Assembly: GCA_944389895.1 (NCBI GenBank)
Contig: CALXOA010000078.1
Coordinates: forward strand, 1-64,000
DNA from: an uncultured Victivallis sp.
GTDB lineage: Bacteria; Verrucomicrobiota; Lentisphaeria; Victivallales; Victivallaceae
DNA: 64,000 nt
Direction: 5' to 3'
The translations under genes were made by a program, and so were the position numbers. Shown piece by piece: positions 9,168-18,465 of the stretch; the stretch's first letter is position 1, and each line of letters opens with the position of its first letter. Below the pieces are notes generated by a model. It worked only from the letters and a program-made list of their open reading frames with translations, was not told the origin of the DNA and did no database searches.

Positions 9168-12059
9168 ATGAAAGAAAAGATGTTATCTGCCGTTCTCCTT
9201 GCAGCTTGTCTCTGTGGAGGAGCCGCGGAGGAAGCCGTTTCGCTGAATCAGGCGAAAAACTGGAAACCCATGGGGGCAGTTCCGGTGGAGATTGGTCGTG
9301 ATGACGCGGAACAGGCGATCCGGTTTTCTGCTGCGAGAGGCGAGGCGAAACGATGCGTAATCTGGCCGCTGTTCGCCCTGCCGGAAAAAGAGACGCTGAA
9401 AGGAACAACGGCAATCCGGTTCGAAATGAAATACCAGCCGGAAGGGGGAAACTGGGCTCCGGCGGGAATGATTGTCCTGCCCAAACGGTCGAATGGTTCC
9501 GGCGGAGCGATTCCCTTCCGTGTTCCGGCAGCCGGCGAGTGGAAAACCATTCAGGTGAAATTCGACCGCACCCCGGAGGAGATGGCCGCCGTCCACAACA
9601 TTCAGATACTCGTGGACAGTCCGGCGGACCGCCTGACGGTGTTGGTCCGCAACTTTGCACTGCTCACCACCGATGAAAAAGAGCCTGAACTCCCGGCGCC
9701 CTCGAAGAAGAGTCCGGATCCGAAGGAAGAGGCGCGTCACAAGCTTCGTCCGGTCGGGACACCGATCTCCTTCTCCGCCGAACCCGGGAAAAAGCATGTT
9801 TACCGCTTCCAGACCACACAGCTCGCCGACGGCAGCTCACACGCCTGGGAAATCTCCGGACTCGACGGCGGGAAAATCGGCCTCTCGGGGAACGCGACCG
9901 TTGAGAAAGGCGAACTCTCCGTCGAGCTGACCCTGCCGGCAGGATACTATGAGATCCATTTCCCGGCGCTCAAGCAGACATTCAGCCTCTCCGTCCTGCC
10001 GCCGAACACAGGCAAGCCAGACTCCTTTTTCGCCATCGAAGGTCTCCTGGAAATGCGCGATCCGGACGTTTACGACAGTTGCCTCGCATTCCTGGCGCGT
10101 CATGGCATTCTCCACAACCGGGAGTGGGCTGACTTCGCCGCAATTCATTTTCAGGAGGGAGCCTACGACGATCAGAATGCGCCCTTCTTTTCCGCCGCAG
10201 GAAAGAAGGGAGTTCGTTCCGTTTTTGTATTCAATGATTTTCCGCTCTGGACCGATGCAATCACGGACCACTGGGGACGAAAATCCCTGCCGTGGAAACT
10301 GGTCGGTCTGGATTCCGCCATTGAAAAAATGCTTGACAACCGCAAAGCCGGTGTGGAAGGATTTCATATTCTGAATGAATACGACGGAGCGACGAATTTT
10401 CCGGCCGAGGCCTGTCTGCCTCCCCTTAAAACCGCGGCCTGGAGTGTCCGTGACCGCGGGGAGATCACCCTGCTGGGTGCCGCTTTCTGCAAAGGATCCA
10501 CTCTATCCGAACGGGAAAGCATCTCCGGCGGTATGCTGGACTTCATCGACGTCTTCTGCATCCACAACTATACCGAACCGGAACGACTGATCTCCTATGT
10601 ACAGCAATATCGCAACGATATGAAAGATCACCCCAAGGGTCAAATGCCGATCTGGATCACCGAGACCGGAAAAGCGTGGTCCCGTGGATTGAAGGAGGCC
10701 CCCAAACAGGCCTATGGCAACACCATCAACAACCTTCGTCCCCGGCTCGAAGAAGATATGACCAGTGCTCTCTGGATTACCATGAAAGCCGTGGAGGCAA
10801 AGGCCTGTGGAATCAGCCGCTATTATCCTTTTGCCATGTTTTTCTTTCAGGAAAACAACAACAACTTCGGTATGCTGGACTATTACAGAACACCACTGCG
10901 GTCGATCCACTCCTACGCGTTTGCCGCAAACCTGCTTTCCAACCAGGAGTATCAGGGAGACTGGAAACATAATCCGGCCGGGCTGCATCCCACCCGTGTA
11001 TTCTCCGACGGCACGCAGGCGGTTGCCGTATTCTACGCCGGCAGGGACGGGACCGGAAAGCACACCGTCTCCATCGACGGTTTCCCCTCCGGAAAAGGAT
11101 ATGCCATCGACGGTTCTGAGCTGAAACCGGAAGCCAATCAGCTGACGTTCAACGGAGGCATGGCCTACTGGGTCTTCCCCGCGGAACAACTCACGCCGGA
11201 AAGTCTGAATACCGATACCGAATCGATGCGGATGCTCAAGGCCGCCGGGAGTTATCAGCCGGTCGCCCGCCGATACACCCCGTTGATCTACCGTTTCGAC
11301 TTCCGGAAGAGTGGTGACAAATACACTTCCGCGGGATATTATCTGCCGGAAGATGGTCAACTGCATTTCTCCATCACCAATCTTTCCGATCAGCCCGTGG
11401 TCACCAGGCCGCGCCTGACGGTCCCGCAGGGAACGACGGTCTCTCAGCAGCCGCCGGAGTCGCTGGAACTCCCGCCCCGCAGCGAAACGCACTTCACCGT
11501 CGGAATCACCTCTCTGGGGCAATATCGCGACACCATCAAACTGGGAGATGCTGAAGATGAGCTCTCTGCGACAACGGTTCCCCTGTTCGACAATTCGCAG
11601 CTGAAACCGGAAACCCATGACTTCATGAATCCTGCCCGCTGGCAGAAAAACTCGAATGGGGAACAGACCTTCCGTTTCAACTCTGAAGAACAGGCCATCG
11701 AAGTACATACCGACTTCAGCAACAAGCAGAAGCCGGAGGCGACCAACTGGTCGTTTCCGCAGTATTCCTTCAAGCCGGAAGAAAAAAAAGGTAAATTGGT
11801 TGCCGTCTCCTTCGACTTCCGATACGAAAACCGGAATGCGGAAAAATCTCCGCTTTTTCCGATGCTGATGCTCTCGTATGTCGATAAGATGTATGAATCC
11901 TATCCCATCAAGGATCCCCGGAAAGAGTGGAAACATTACATGATTCCGGTCCGTGAAGGCGACAACGGCAGACACTATGACCTTCTCCGTATCGGCATGG
12001 GTTCGGCCGATGATGATCTCAGGTTCTTCTTCCGGAATGTTCAACTCTGGTACGAATAA
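9168..12059 (+). CDS. Large secreted glycoside hydrolase, clan GH-A type
   Basis: A 963-residue exported protein with an N-terminal signal peptide (MKEKMLSAVLLAACLCGGAA). Residues ~25-165 form a carbohydrate-binding-like beta domain; residues ~285-640 form a TIM barrel with candidate acid/base Glu404 in HILNEYDG and nucleophile Glu499 in IWITETG, an arrangement as in GH39/GH5-like clan A enzymes; two or more beta domains follow (residues ~690-963). I favour ATG 9168 over the adjacent 9165 because AAGGAGG lies only one base before 9165. It is the second gene of an operon with pilin-like gene 1 and is closed by a strong terminator. Family assignment and substrate are uncertain. Confidence 0.7.
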   Translation: MKEKMLSAVLLAACLCGGAAEEAVSLNQAKNWKPMGAVPVEIGRDDAEQAIRFSAARGEAKRCVIWPLFALPEKETLKGTTAIRFEMKYQPEGGNWAPAGMIVLPKRSNGSGGAIPFRVPAAGEWKTIQVKFDRTPEEMAAVHNIQILVDSPADRLTVLVRNFALLTTDEKEPELPAPSKKSPDPKEEARHKLRPVGTPISFSAEPGKKHVYRFQTTQLADGSSHAWEISGLDGGKIGLSGNATVEKGELSVELTLPAGYYEIHFPALKQTFSLSVLPPNTGKPDSFFAIEGLLEMRDPDVYDSCLAFLARHGILHNREWADFAAIHFQEGAYDDQNAPFFSAAGKKGVRSVFVFNDFPLWTDAITDHWGRKSLPWKLVGLDSAIEKMLDNRKAGVEGFHILNEYDGATNFPAEACLPPLKTAAWSVRDRGEITLLGAAFCKGSTLSERESISGGMLDFIDVFCIHNYTEPERLISYVQQYRNDMKDHPKGQMPIWITETGKAWSRGLKEAPKQAYGNTINNLRPRLEEDMTSALWITMKAVEAKACGISRYYPFAMFFFQENNNNFGMLDYYRTPLRSIHSYAFAANLLSNQEYQGDWKHNPAGLHPTRVFSDGTQAVAVFYAGRDGTGKHTVSIDGFPSGKGYAIDGSELKPEANQLTFNGGMAYWVFPAEQLTPESLNTDTESMRMLKAAGSYQPVARRYTPLIYRFDFRKSGDKYTSAGYYLPEDGQLHFSITNLSDQPVVTRPRLTVPQGTTVSQQPPESLELPPRSETHFTVGITSLGQYRDTIKLGDAEDELSATTVPLFDNSQLKPETHDFMNPARWQKNSNGEQTFRFNSEEQAIEVHTDFSNKQKPEATNWSFPQYSFKPEEKKGKLVAVSFDFRYENRNAEKSPLFPMLMLSYVDKMYESYPIKDPRKEWKHYMIPVREGDNGRHYDLLRIGMGSADDDLRFFFRNVQLWYE

Positions 12060-12077
12060 CTTTTCCGGCTTTCTCTT

Positions 12078-12102
12078 CCCCCGCATCCGCGGGGGTTTTT
12101 TT
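12078..12102 (+). terminator. Rho-independent terminator of the pilin 1/hydrolase operon
   Basis: Perfect 7-bp stem CCCCCGC/GCGGGGG with an ATCC loop (12078-12095), followed by seven T (12096-12102). It begins 19 bases after the hydrolase stop codon. Confidence 0.9.
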
Positions 12103-12251
12103 GTCTCCGAAAGCAGGTGTTCCGCGTCGAAGCCGGGCATCCGACCGAAATGATTCTGTCGGATGGAAGGCCGTTCCCGTCACCGGCGTCCACTTCGAAA
12201 TTCCCCCCGGAGTCAGAGGGGGTTCGACAGGCATTCCTCCCCGGTCTATTT

Positions 12252-12396
12252 TTCATCCCGGCTTACGGTGGCCGAAGTGGCGCACAATGCCGGATTTGAA
12301 TCCCCCCAACCAGCTCGCACGTATCTTCCGCCGCCGGCTGGGCCTCTCCCCTTCGGAATCCCGGCTGCAAAAGGTGGAGAAAAGCAGGAATCGTGA
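12252..12396 (+). pseudogene. Degenerate copy of the AraC C-terminal helix-turn-helix
   Basis: This stretch matches the last ~45 codons of the AraC gene 7200-8120. SSRLTVAEVAHNAGFESP is readable in one frame; an extra C in a C-run (about 12301-12306) shifts the frame, RRRLGLSPSESRLQK continues in another, and a one-base loss near 12367 restores the original frame and stop. No N-terminal half is present, so it cannot be functional. It belongs to copy B of the duplication. The rest of 12103-12251 shows no gene. Confidence 0.85.
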
Positions 12397-12587
12397 TGAC
12401 ATTTTGCAATATCCGGCACACGTTCTCCGGTACCGGAGCATCAACCCCCCCCCCTTCCTCCATCGAGATTCTCTCTGTTCCATACGGTTTTTGAAATCCC
12501 TTTCCGGAGAGTGCAAACAGGAATGCCCGGATTGGAGGAAGTGGTGTAAAATGCCGGATTTGTGCTAACAATGATCGATTTTACGTC

Positions 12588-12616
12588 TTCTCATTTCCCC
12601 GATCATCCTGTATAAT
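12588..12616 (+). promoter_or_regulatory. Promoter of pilin-like gene 2 (duplicated)
   Basis: TTCTCA (12588-12593), 17 bases, TATAAT (12611-12616). The surrounding sequence is almost identical to that before pilin-like gene 1. Confidence 0.5.
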
Positions 12617-12662
12617 ATTTTCCAGAGAACAATCGATTTCACCTCGGAAGGAGAGCGCGACG

Positions 12663-13427
12663 ATGCTACATGGAAAGTTCTGCCGGAGAAAGTTGCCGCA
12701 AGAGCGGTTTCGGCATTTTACACTGATCGAACTTCTGATTGTAATTGCGATCATCGCAATTCTGGCCGCCATGTTGCTTCCGGCGCTCGGCAAGGCGCGT
12801 GAGACGGCGAGGCGGAGCAACTGCACCTCGCAACTCAAGCAGGTCATGTTCGGCCACCAGCTGTATTCCAACGATTACGACGGATATATTTTCGGCTGGA
12901 AGAACGGCAACAAGTACAACGGAGAAAGCGCGGCGAGCTGGGGGCTGCTCCTTACTCTTGGGCAATACCTTCCGCAAACCGTACTGAACTGCCCGGGACA
13001 AAAGAAGCTGGCAAGTTTTTCCGGAGACATTATTTACGGCATTTTCAACCACCTGCTGAGTACCGGTTACATGAACGACGGTACGGCCAATGCCCGATAT
13101 AAGACATTCGGAAAATTCTACACGCCATGCGTGGAAGGGTCGGAATACACGGTGATTTATTCCGTAAAAGCCATGCGCAGCGTCAGTCAACTGCATCTTT
13201 TTTCCGATACCTGGTGCGACCGGACCAAAGTTCCGGCGTATCAGGCCGATCTGGCAATCTGGAGTTACTCCCCTCTGGATGTCTCCTTTTATACGGCAAG
13301 CATTCATCACGGTAATCGCGGCGCGATGGCCTATGCGGACGGTCACACCGACAACCCCGGAGAACAGGAGTTGCGTGAAAAGGGATTCTCCTGCCTTATG
13401 GTCAACGGGATTCGTAAAACATATTGA
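12663..13427 (+). CDS. Type IV pilin-like (pseudopilin) protein 2, H-X9-DG type
   Basis: A 254-residue paralogue of 8388-9155. The first ~85 residues (leader, [20 protein letters not shown] spine and first part of the head) are identical or nearly so, while the head domain has scattered substitutions, mostly between residues ~95 and 220. The [12 protein letters not shown] motif is kept. The open frame and conserved ends argue that it is a functional gene. Unlike copy 1, it is not followed directly by a hydrolase: a terminator comes first, then a separate promoter and the 13839 lipoprotein gene. Confidence 0.85.
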   Translation: MLHGKFCRRKLPQERFRHFTLIELLIVIAIIAILAAMLLPALGKARETARRSNCTSQLKQVMFGHQLYSNDYDGYIFGWKNGNKYNGESAASWGLLLTLGQYLPQTVLNCPGQKKLASFSGDIIYGIFNHLLSTGYMNDGTANARYKTFGKFYTPCVEGSEYTVIYSVKAMRSVSQLHLFSDTWCDRTKVPAYQADLAIWSYSPLDVSFYTASIHHGNRGAMAYADGHTDNPGEQELREKGFSCLMVNGIRKTY

Positions 13428-13543
13428 AAACGCAAAGGGAAGCAACGACAATCCGGTTGGAGAGAAATAAACGATCGTTCTCCTCAAACGGACAAATGGG
13501 TTCCCTGTGGAACAATCCCCCGGTACGAACACTCCTTCCTCTG

Positions 13544-13565
13544 CCCCGCAAATGCGGGGTTTTCT
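13544..13565 (+). terminator. Terminator after pilin-like gene 2
   Basis: CCCCGC/AAAT/GCGGGG hairpin (13544-13559) followed by TTTTCT. It lies 117 bases after the stop codon. Confidence 0.75.
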
Positions 13566-13703
13566 CTTTGAAAAACAGGCGGGAAGAAGCAAATGCAGGC
13601 CTCTGCCCCGGGGACGCGGAAGATCCTTCCGCATGAGGGCAGATCTCCGCCGCCCCCCCTGCCTCAAAATCCGGTTGGGATCACAACCGGAACCAGAGCG
13701 GAT

Positions 13704-13732
13704 TTGACAGGAACCGTTCTCCGTTGTATCTT
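13704..13732 (+). promoter_or_regulatory. Strong promoter of the lipoprotein gene at 13839
   Basis: Consensus TTGACA (13704-13709), 17 bases, TATCTT (13727-13732). The leader would be about 100 bases. The remainder of the 13428-13838 gap holds only the terminator above and no gene that I can see. Confidence 0.65.
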
Positions 13733-13838
13733 CTATCCCGGACCCCTGCCCATGGACAGGTGATTTCACCGCCGTGGAGAGAAAGGGTGCCTTCTTTTTT
13801 TCGATATTTTCAAGTTATGCTATGGGAGACACGGCAAA

Positions 13839-15116
13839 ATGAAAAAACAGGCCTTCTGCGGAGGAACCGCACTCTGCCTGCTGGGAGTCATCGTTACGTC
13901 GGGAGGGTGTTTCCATCCCGGAGCCGCTGATGAGGGAGTCGCTTTCGAGAATCCCCCGGGTGTCATCATCAACGGCAACCGACGGGTCAATGAATTTGGG
14001 AAAAGATTTTTCCGGCCGCGGATGGCCGGCCGCCGAATGCCGGACGGCTCCCTGCAGCTCATGTGGCTGATCGAAGGCTGGCCGGACAAAATGATGGGAG
14101 TCCTGGTCAAGCGTCAGGTGGACGGCGAATGGACACCACTGGCAGGAGAAAACGCAGTCATCCTTCCGGGAACCTATCTGGAGCGCGATTGGAAGGCGCA
14201 GGGGTTCAATGCCGAACAAAGTGCATTTTATTCCGATGAATTGAAGCGCTGCCTTGATGAGAAAAAGATCCGGTTGATTTCTCCGCAGGAGCAGCTGGAG
14301 CTGGCCCGGAAATACGGTTTCGGTCCTCATGACGGGTTGATGTTCATGCGCAACAATCTGTACGCATTTCTGAACGGATTCGGGGCCATAGACAACCAGC
14401 CGGTCGAAGGCGCCCTGTACGGTCTGTTCGGCGTGGGAGAATCCGGCAACGTCGACCGGAAACCATTCGTCACGTGGCGCAATCTGCCACTGGAGAAACA
14501 GGTGGTTCCACTGCGCAATTTTACTTTTACGGTGAATGCCGGCACCCGTTTTCTCTGTTGGGAAATTCCGGAAGAGCTGGTCAACGCCTACGCCATTGCC
14601 CGGTTCGAGGTATACCGGAAGGAGAACAACGAATGGAAGCATTTTGCCCCGGCCCACCGTAATCCCTTTGAAGCCGGAGCCCGATACCAGCTCTGGAATC
14701 CTCTTGACAGCGACCACCCGGATCCGGAATTCAAGTTCGTTCCGAAAAACATCTTCTACGATCCCCTGCCAAGTACGGAAATGAAATTTCCCTCTTCCCG
14801 GTACGGTAATCTCTCGGAACTGGAACTGACCTCTTCCCGTAACGAAACGGATGGAGCAATTACGCTCTCCTGGCGGATCGATACGAAGGACTCCGGAAAA
14901 ATCGCTCACTTCAAACTGGAGCGGAGTGAAGATTGGGGAGAGTTCATCGTCCTTGCGGAGACTCTTGATCCGGCGGAAACCTCTTTCACCGACAGAACCG
15001 TTCAGAAAAACGGTGTGAAATACACCTACAAACTTACCGCCGGCCTGAACAACGGCGCAAGGAAGGTGGAGGAGCTCGAAATCTCCCTTCCGGATGCGCA
15101 ACAGGGCGGGCTGTAG
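13839..15116 (+). CDS. Unrecognised lipoprotein with fibronectin-III-like segment
   Basis: A 425-residue protein with a lipoprotein signal: Lys-rich start, hydrophobic stretch and TSGGC ending at Cys24, so it should be lipid-anchored in the envelope. Residues ~315-415 (LELTSSRNETDGAITLSWRI...VKYTYKLTAGLNNG) look like a fibronectin type III domain. The central part (residues 50-300) has many aromatic residues but no family I recognise. It has its own strong promoter and lies between pilin-like gene 2 and the tRNA-Cys. A role in surface carbohydrate binding is possible but only inferred from the neighbourhood. Confidence 0.65.
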   Translation: MKKQAFCGGTALCLLGVIVTSGGCFHPGAADEGVAFENPPGVIINGNRRVNEFGKRFFRPRMAGRRMPDGSLQLMWLIEGWPDKMMGVLVKRQVDGEWTPLAGENAVILPGTYLERDWKAQGFNAEQSAFYSDELKRCLDEKKIRLISPQEQLELARKYGFGPHDGLMFMRNNLYAFLNGFGAIDNQPVEGALYGLFGVGESGNVDRKPFVTWRNLPLEKQVVPLRNFTFTVNAGTRFLCWEIPEELVNAYAIARFEVYRKENNEWKHFAPAHRNPFEAGARYQLWNPLDSDHPDPEFKFVPKNIFYDPLPSTEMKFPSSRYGNLSELELTSSRNETDGAITLSWRIDTKDSGKIAHFKLERSEDWGEFIVLAETLDPAETSFTDRTVQKNGVKYTYKLTAGLNNGARKVEELEISLPDAQQGGL

Positions 15117-15176
15117 CTTCCCACTGCGAAGAAAGCAACTTTCAAGGTGCCGGCCGGGATCTGAGGGCAAAAAAAA

Positions 15177-15250
15177 TGGAGGCGTGGACCGGAGTCGAAC
15201 CGGTCTAAACGATTTTGCAGACCGTTGCCTAACCGATTGGCTACCACGCC
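15177..15250 (-). tRNA. tRNA-Cys (anticodon GCA)
   Basis: Read on the minus strand: acceptor GGCGTGG pairs with CCACGCC, discriminator T, and an encoded CCA end (15177-15179). The anticodon loop CTGCAAA contains GCA, and the T-arm is GACCGGTTCGACTCCGGTC-like. The D-arm (GCC...GGC) is normal. Confidence 0.95.
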
Positions 15251-15267
15251 TCGTAACGAGATAACCT

Positions 15268-15296
15268 AACATAACCCCGGTTTCGGGAAATGTCAA
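15268..15296 (-). promoter_or_regulatory. Promoter of tRNA-Cys
   Basis: On the minus strand: consensus TTGACA (15291-15296), 17 bases, TATGTT (15268-15273), ending 17 bases before the first tRNA base. Confidence 0.6.
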
Positions 15297-15391
15297 ATCC
15301 GAATCTGCGGAAACAGGGGAAAAAAACAGCCTCGCAGGGATCCCCCCTTGCCCCGGTCGCACCGGAGACACATGCCGGGGTGTGATCCGGA

Positions 15392-15420
15392 TTGCAAAAC
15401 CGGCGCGAAAATGCTATATT
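15392..15420 (+). promoter_or_regulatory. Promoter of ttcA
   Basis: TTGCAA (15392-15397), 17 bases, TATATT (15415-15420), about 40 bases before the ATG. Confidence 0.5.
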
Positions 15421-15458
15421 GAGCCACCGTCCGGCAGTCAGGAAACCTGAAAGGCGTC

Positions 15459-16271
15459 ATGGATCCGTTTCGCGAACTCTGTAAACTCACCACACAGGCG
15501 ATCGTCAAATACCAAATGATCGCCGCGGGTGATCGTATCCTGGTCGGGTTGTCCGGCGGAAAGGATAGTTTCGCCCTGCTCCATGTGCTCCATGAACTGG
15601 CCCGGCGCTCTCCGGTCAAATTTGAGCTGATCGCCGCCACTTTCGATCCCGGTTATCCCGGATTCAACGCTTCCGGCATCGCCGCCTATTGCCGCGCCCG
15701 CAACTGGCCCCATGAGCAGATTGCCCTTCCCATCGCACCGATCCTCGCGGAAAAGAAATTCACAGACGCCCCCTGTGTACTCTGTTCCCGGTTACGACGC
15801 GGAAAATTGTACGGTCTCGCCGCGCAACTGGGGTGCCGGAAGCTGGCGCTCGGCCAGCATTTTGATGATATCGCCGCCTCTTTTCTGATGAGCCTCTGCC
15901 GGGGGCAGGGCCTGACCACCATGGGACCGAATGTGCCGACAAATTCGACGGAAAAGCTCCGGATCATCCGTCCTTTTGCAATGGTCCCCGAATCACTGAT
16001 CGTCGAATGCACCGGAAGATGGGAGTTGCCCGAAGCCGGGAAATGCCACTATGAAAACCGGCTTGCCGCGGGCGACCGGGCCGCCTTCCGGCGGCTGATC
16101 GACGACCTCGCCGAACGCATCCCGAACCTTCGCAGTCAGATGCTCCGCTCTCTGAGCAACCTTCAACCCGGTTATCTGCTCGACCCCCGTTACCTCGTCC
16201 CGGATGATTTTGACGGAAAAGTGACGGATAATCCGTCATTTGAGCCTCAGACCGGCGAAGATCCAAGCTGA
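15459..16271 (+). CDS. ttcA: TtcA-like tRNA 2-thiocytidine(32) synthetase
   Basis: A 270-residue PP-loop ATPase of the TtcA/TtuA family, which inserts sulfur into a tRNA base using ATP and an Fe-S cluster. The PP-loop SGGKDS is at residues 32-37. Three candidate cluster cysteines are Cys106 and Cys109 in APCVLCSRLRRG plus Cys196 in AGKCHYE, the same two-plus-one pattern as in TtcA of Escherichia coli. The GQHFDDIA motif follows the TtcA pattern. The protein is slightly shorter than the E. coli enzyme. It is divergent from tRNA-Cys. Substrate position C32 is taken from the family. Confidence 0.8.
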   Translation: MDPFRELCKLTTQAIVKYQMIAAGDRILVGLSGGKDSFALLHVLHELARRSPVKFELIAATFDPGYPGFNASGIAAYCRARNWPHEQIALPIAPILAEKKFTDAPCVLCSRLRRGKLYGLAAQLGCRKLALGQHFDDIAASFLMSLCRGQGLTTMGPNVPTNSTEKLRIIRPFAMVPESLIVECTGRWELPEAGKCHYENRLAAGDRAAFRRLIDDLAERIPNLRSQMLRSLSNLQPGYLLDPRYLVPDDFDGKVTDNPSFEPQTGEDPS

Positions 16272-16281
16272 TCCCCTTCCG

Positions 16282-17748
16282 CTATTTCGCGGCGTCGAGC
16301 CGGACCAGCGGCAGGCGCAAATCCTCGCTGCGGTCATGGGCGATCCGATAGCGGTTCATCACCCGCGGCGTCGCTTCGCGGACCTTTGCGATATCAAGAA
16401 CAATCCGGCCACGGTTCTTCAGACGGATATCGAGAAATCCCTCCTGCTGACGATCGACAAGATCGGCGAGCTGGCGCAGGCCAGTGATCTTCACACCGTT
16501 GACCTCATCGACCAGCACCGCGCCGATGCGCTGGTAACCGAGGTTGATTTCGTCGGCGAGAATCATTGAAATCACAACCAGCTCATCGACTCCGGGCTTG
16601 CGGCTCTCCCCGAGGTTGACGGCAAGCTGAACGGGAATATTGTTGAAGTTATCCCAGGTGTCAAGATAGTTCATCGAAAGCGGTGTGAAAACAATCCCCC
16701 CCGCCATGTAATAGGTTGGATTCACGTCGAAGACCTGATTCGGAATCCGGTAGGGGAATTTAACGGTCCGGGTGGATATTTCAATCTCGCTGCCGTCACG
16801 CCAGACCGTCAGGCTGCACGGCGCACCAAGCTGCTTCTCCCAGAAGAGGCAACCGAAAAAGAGCACTTTCCCGCGGCCGAGATCGATGGTGGCGTCGTTG
16901 GCGATCCGCCGGCCGTCGACCGCCATCACGATGTCATCCACCTGGAGCGGCACCTTCTCCTTCAACAGTTCGGGCAGCTCGATCACCAGCACGCCGGAGC
17001 GGTCGGCGGGAAGCTTGAACGAGGCGCGCAACTCCGAATTTTCCATCGACTGAAACCGGAACGGCACATCGGGAAAACCTTCCAGTTTGCCGTCGTCGAG
17101 GTCCGTCAGAAAATGTCGCAGCACGGAACACGGAATGATGTAGCCGATGTTCTGCGCAGAAGTACGCCCCTGAAAGGCGACACCGACCACCTTGCCGTCG
17201 TGAAGCGCGGGCCCTCCGGAGTTGCCCGGATTGATCGCCGCATCGACCTGGGCGGCCAGCAACACCTTGCCGCTGTGACTGTAGCGCAGCGGTTCGATCC
17301 GAGAGAGCACCCCGCTGGTCACGGAGAGGTTGTCTCCGCCGACCGGATACCCGAGAACGGTCACGGAACTCTGCAACGGCGGCAGGTCTGCCAGTTCCAG
17401 AGGTTTGATATCGTCGAAAAATCCCGGAGCTTCAACTTCCAGAATCGCAAGGTCGCACTCATGGTTCACCGAAACAACCCGCGCCGGATAACGCGTCTGG
17501 TCGCCGATTTTGCGGACGGTGATGAAGGTCGGGTAGGAGACGGCGTGGGCATTGGTGATGATCCGGTTGCCCGGAATCACAAAGCCGGAGGCACTGGAAT
17601 CCTGCTGCGGATAGTTCTGCCAGGGCATATCGTAGTTGGGCCGGCTCGAAACGGCAAACACCTTGACGACCGCACTCCAATTGGTCTCTTCTCCGGAAAG
17701 CACCATCGCGGCCGCCAGCAGCACCAGCAGAAGAAGGTTTTTTTTCAT
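16282..17748 (-). CDS. Secreted trypsin-like serine protease, Deg/HtrA type with PDZ
   Basis: A 488-residue periplasmic protease candidate. A signal peptide (MKKNLLLLVLLAAAMVLSG) is followed by a chymotrypsin-fold domain with the complete triad: His68 in TNAHAV, Asp99 in CDLAIL and Ser177 in GNSGGP. Residues ~245-300 (LPADRSGVLVIELPE...VDDIVMAVDGRRI) form a PDZ domain and the C-terminal part looks like a second, degenerate one (residues ~385-440), resembling the plant-type Deg9/Deg7 arrangement rather than classical DegP. GAGGAG lies 9 bases before the ATG. It is 63 bases downstream of ilvN on the same strand. Confidence 0.85.
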   Translation of the reverse strand: MKKNLLLLVLLAAAMVLSGEETNWSAVVKVFAVSSRPNYDMPWQNYPQQDSSASGFVIPGNRIITNAHAVSYPTFITVRKIGDQTRYPARVVSVNHECDLAILEVEAPGFFDDIKPLELADLPPLQSSVTVLGYPVGGDNLSVTSGVLSRIEPLRYSHSGKVLLAAQVDAAINPGNSGGPALHDGKVVGVAFQGRTSAQNIGYIIPCSVLRHFLTDLDDGKLEGFPDVPFRFQSMENSELRASFKLPADRSGVLVIELPELLKEKVPLQVDDIVMAVDGRRIANDATIDLGRGKVLFFGCLFWEKQLGAPCSLTVWRDGSEIEISTRTVKFPYRIPNQVFDVNPTYYMAGGIVFTPLSMNYLDTWDNFNNIPVQLAVNLGESRKPGVDELVVISMILADEINLGYQRIGAVLVDEVNGVKITGLRQLADLVDRQQEGFLDIRLKNRGRIVLDIAKVREATPRVMNRYRIAHDRSEDLRLPLVRLDAAK

Positions 17749-17811
17749 CGGCGGATTCTCCTCAACATTATTTCCGGCACCCCCGGGGCGTTATTCCTCA
17801 CGGGCACGGCA

Positions 17812-18306
17812 TCACTTCGTGCAGCGGGCGATGGCAACACGGCCGGAGCGGGCCATTTCAACAATGCCGAAATCGCGGACCAGTTCAATGAAATTGTCAA
17901 TGCGGTCGGATTTTCCGGCCACCTCAACCGCGATTTCCCCCCGGCTGACCGAGACGATCGTGCCGTTGAAGATCTCGACGAGCTGGATCAGCTGCGACTG
18001 TTCCTCCCGGCTGGCGGTTTTCAACTTGATCAAAGCCATTTCCCGCTCGATGAAACGGCTTCCGGTCAGGTCATCCACCCGGATCACATCGATCAGTTTG
18101 CGCAGCTGCTTATCGATCTGCTCGAGAATCGCCGAATCACCGGAAGTGACGATGGTCATCTTCGAATAGTGCGGATCCTCGGTTTCATGAACGGTCAACG
18201 ACGAGATGTTGTAGCCGCGGCCGCTGAAAAGCCCGGCCACACGGGCCAGGACGCCGAATCGATTCTCCACCAGCACGGAGATGGTATGCTTTTCCTGATT
18301 GTCCAT
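17812..18306 (-). CDS. ilvN: Acetolactate synthase small (regulatory) subunit
   Basis: A 164-residue regulatory subunit of acetohydroxyacid synthase, the first common step of valine, leucine and isoleucine synthesis. The N-terminal ACT domain is recognisable (HTISVLVENRFGVLARVAGLFSGRGYNI), then the conserved TIVTSGD and QLRKLIDVIRVDDL segments and a C-terminal domain, all with standard length. The catalytic large subunit ilvB is not in the window, so the gene stands alone here. The name ilvH would serve equally. It may be co-transcribed with the downstream protease. Confidence 0.93.
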   Translation of the reverse strand: MDNQEKHTISVLVENRFGVLARVAGLFSGRGYNISSLTVHETEDPHYSKMTIVTSGDSAILEQIDKQLRKLIDVIRVDDLTGSRFIEREMALIKLKTASREEQSQLIQLVEIFNGTIVSVSRGEIAVEVAGKSDRIDNFIELVRDFGIVEMARSGRVAIARCTK

Positions 18307-18465
18307 AACAGTACCTCTAATTGAAAATTGCTTCTCTTATACAATGATGTCCCATTCCGGAAAATGCAACCGGCGGGGAAGTTTTCCCATCTCCGCGGAG
18401 AAGGGACAGCGCCGCATTTTCCGCCGGAATCGCCACACTCCGGCGGCCCGGAAAAGGCAGACCTG

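Larger units (their letters stand above)
12252..13427 (+). repeat. Copy B of the ~1.18 kb direct duplication
   Basis: Second copy of 7976-9155, offset by about 4275 bases. It contains the AraC remnant, an intergenic stretch without a gene (12402-12587), the duplicated promoter and pilin-like gene 2. Recombination between the copies would delete the hydrolase gene between them. Confidence 0.85.

Noticed and set aside
12101-12568. 155-codon frame after the clan GH-A hydrolase
   Set aside because: It is a frame running through the terminator and the degenerate AraC remnant; no start signal or domain of its own.
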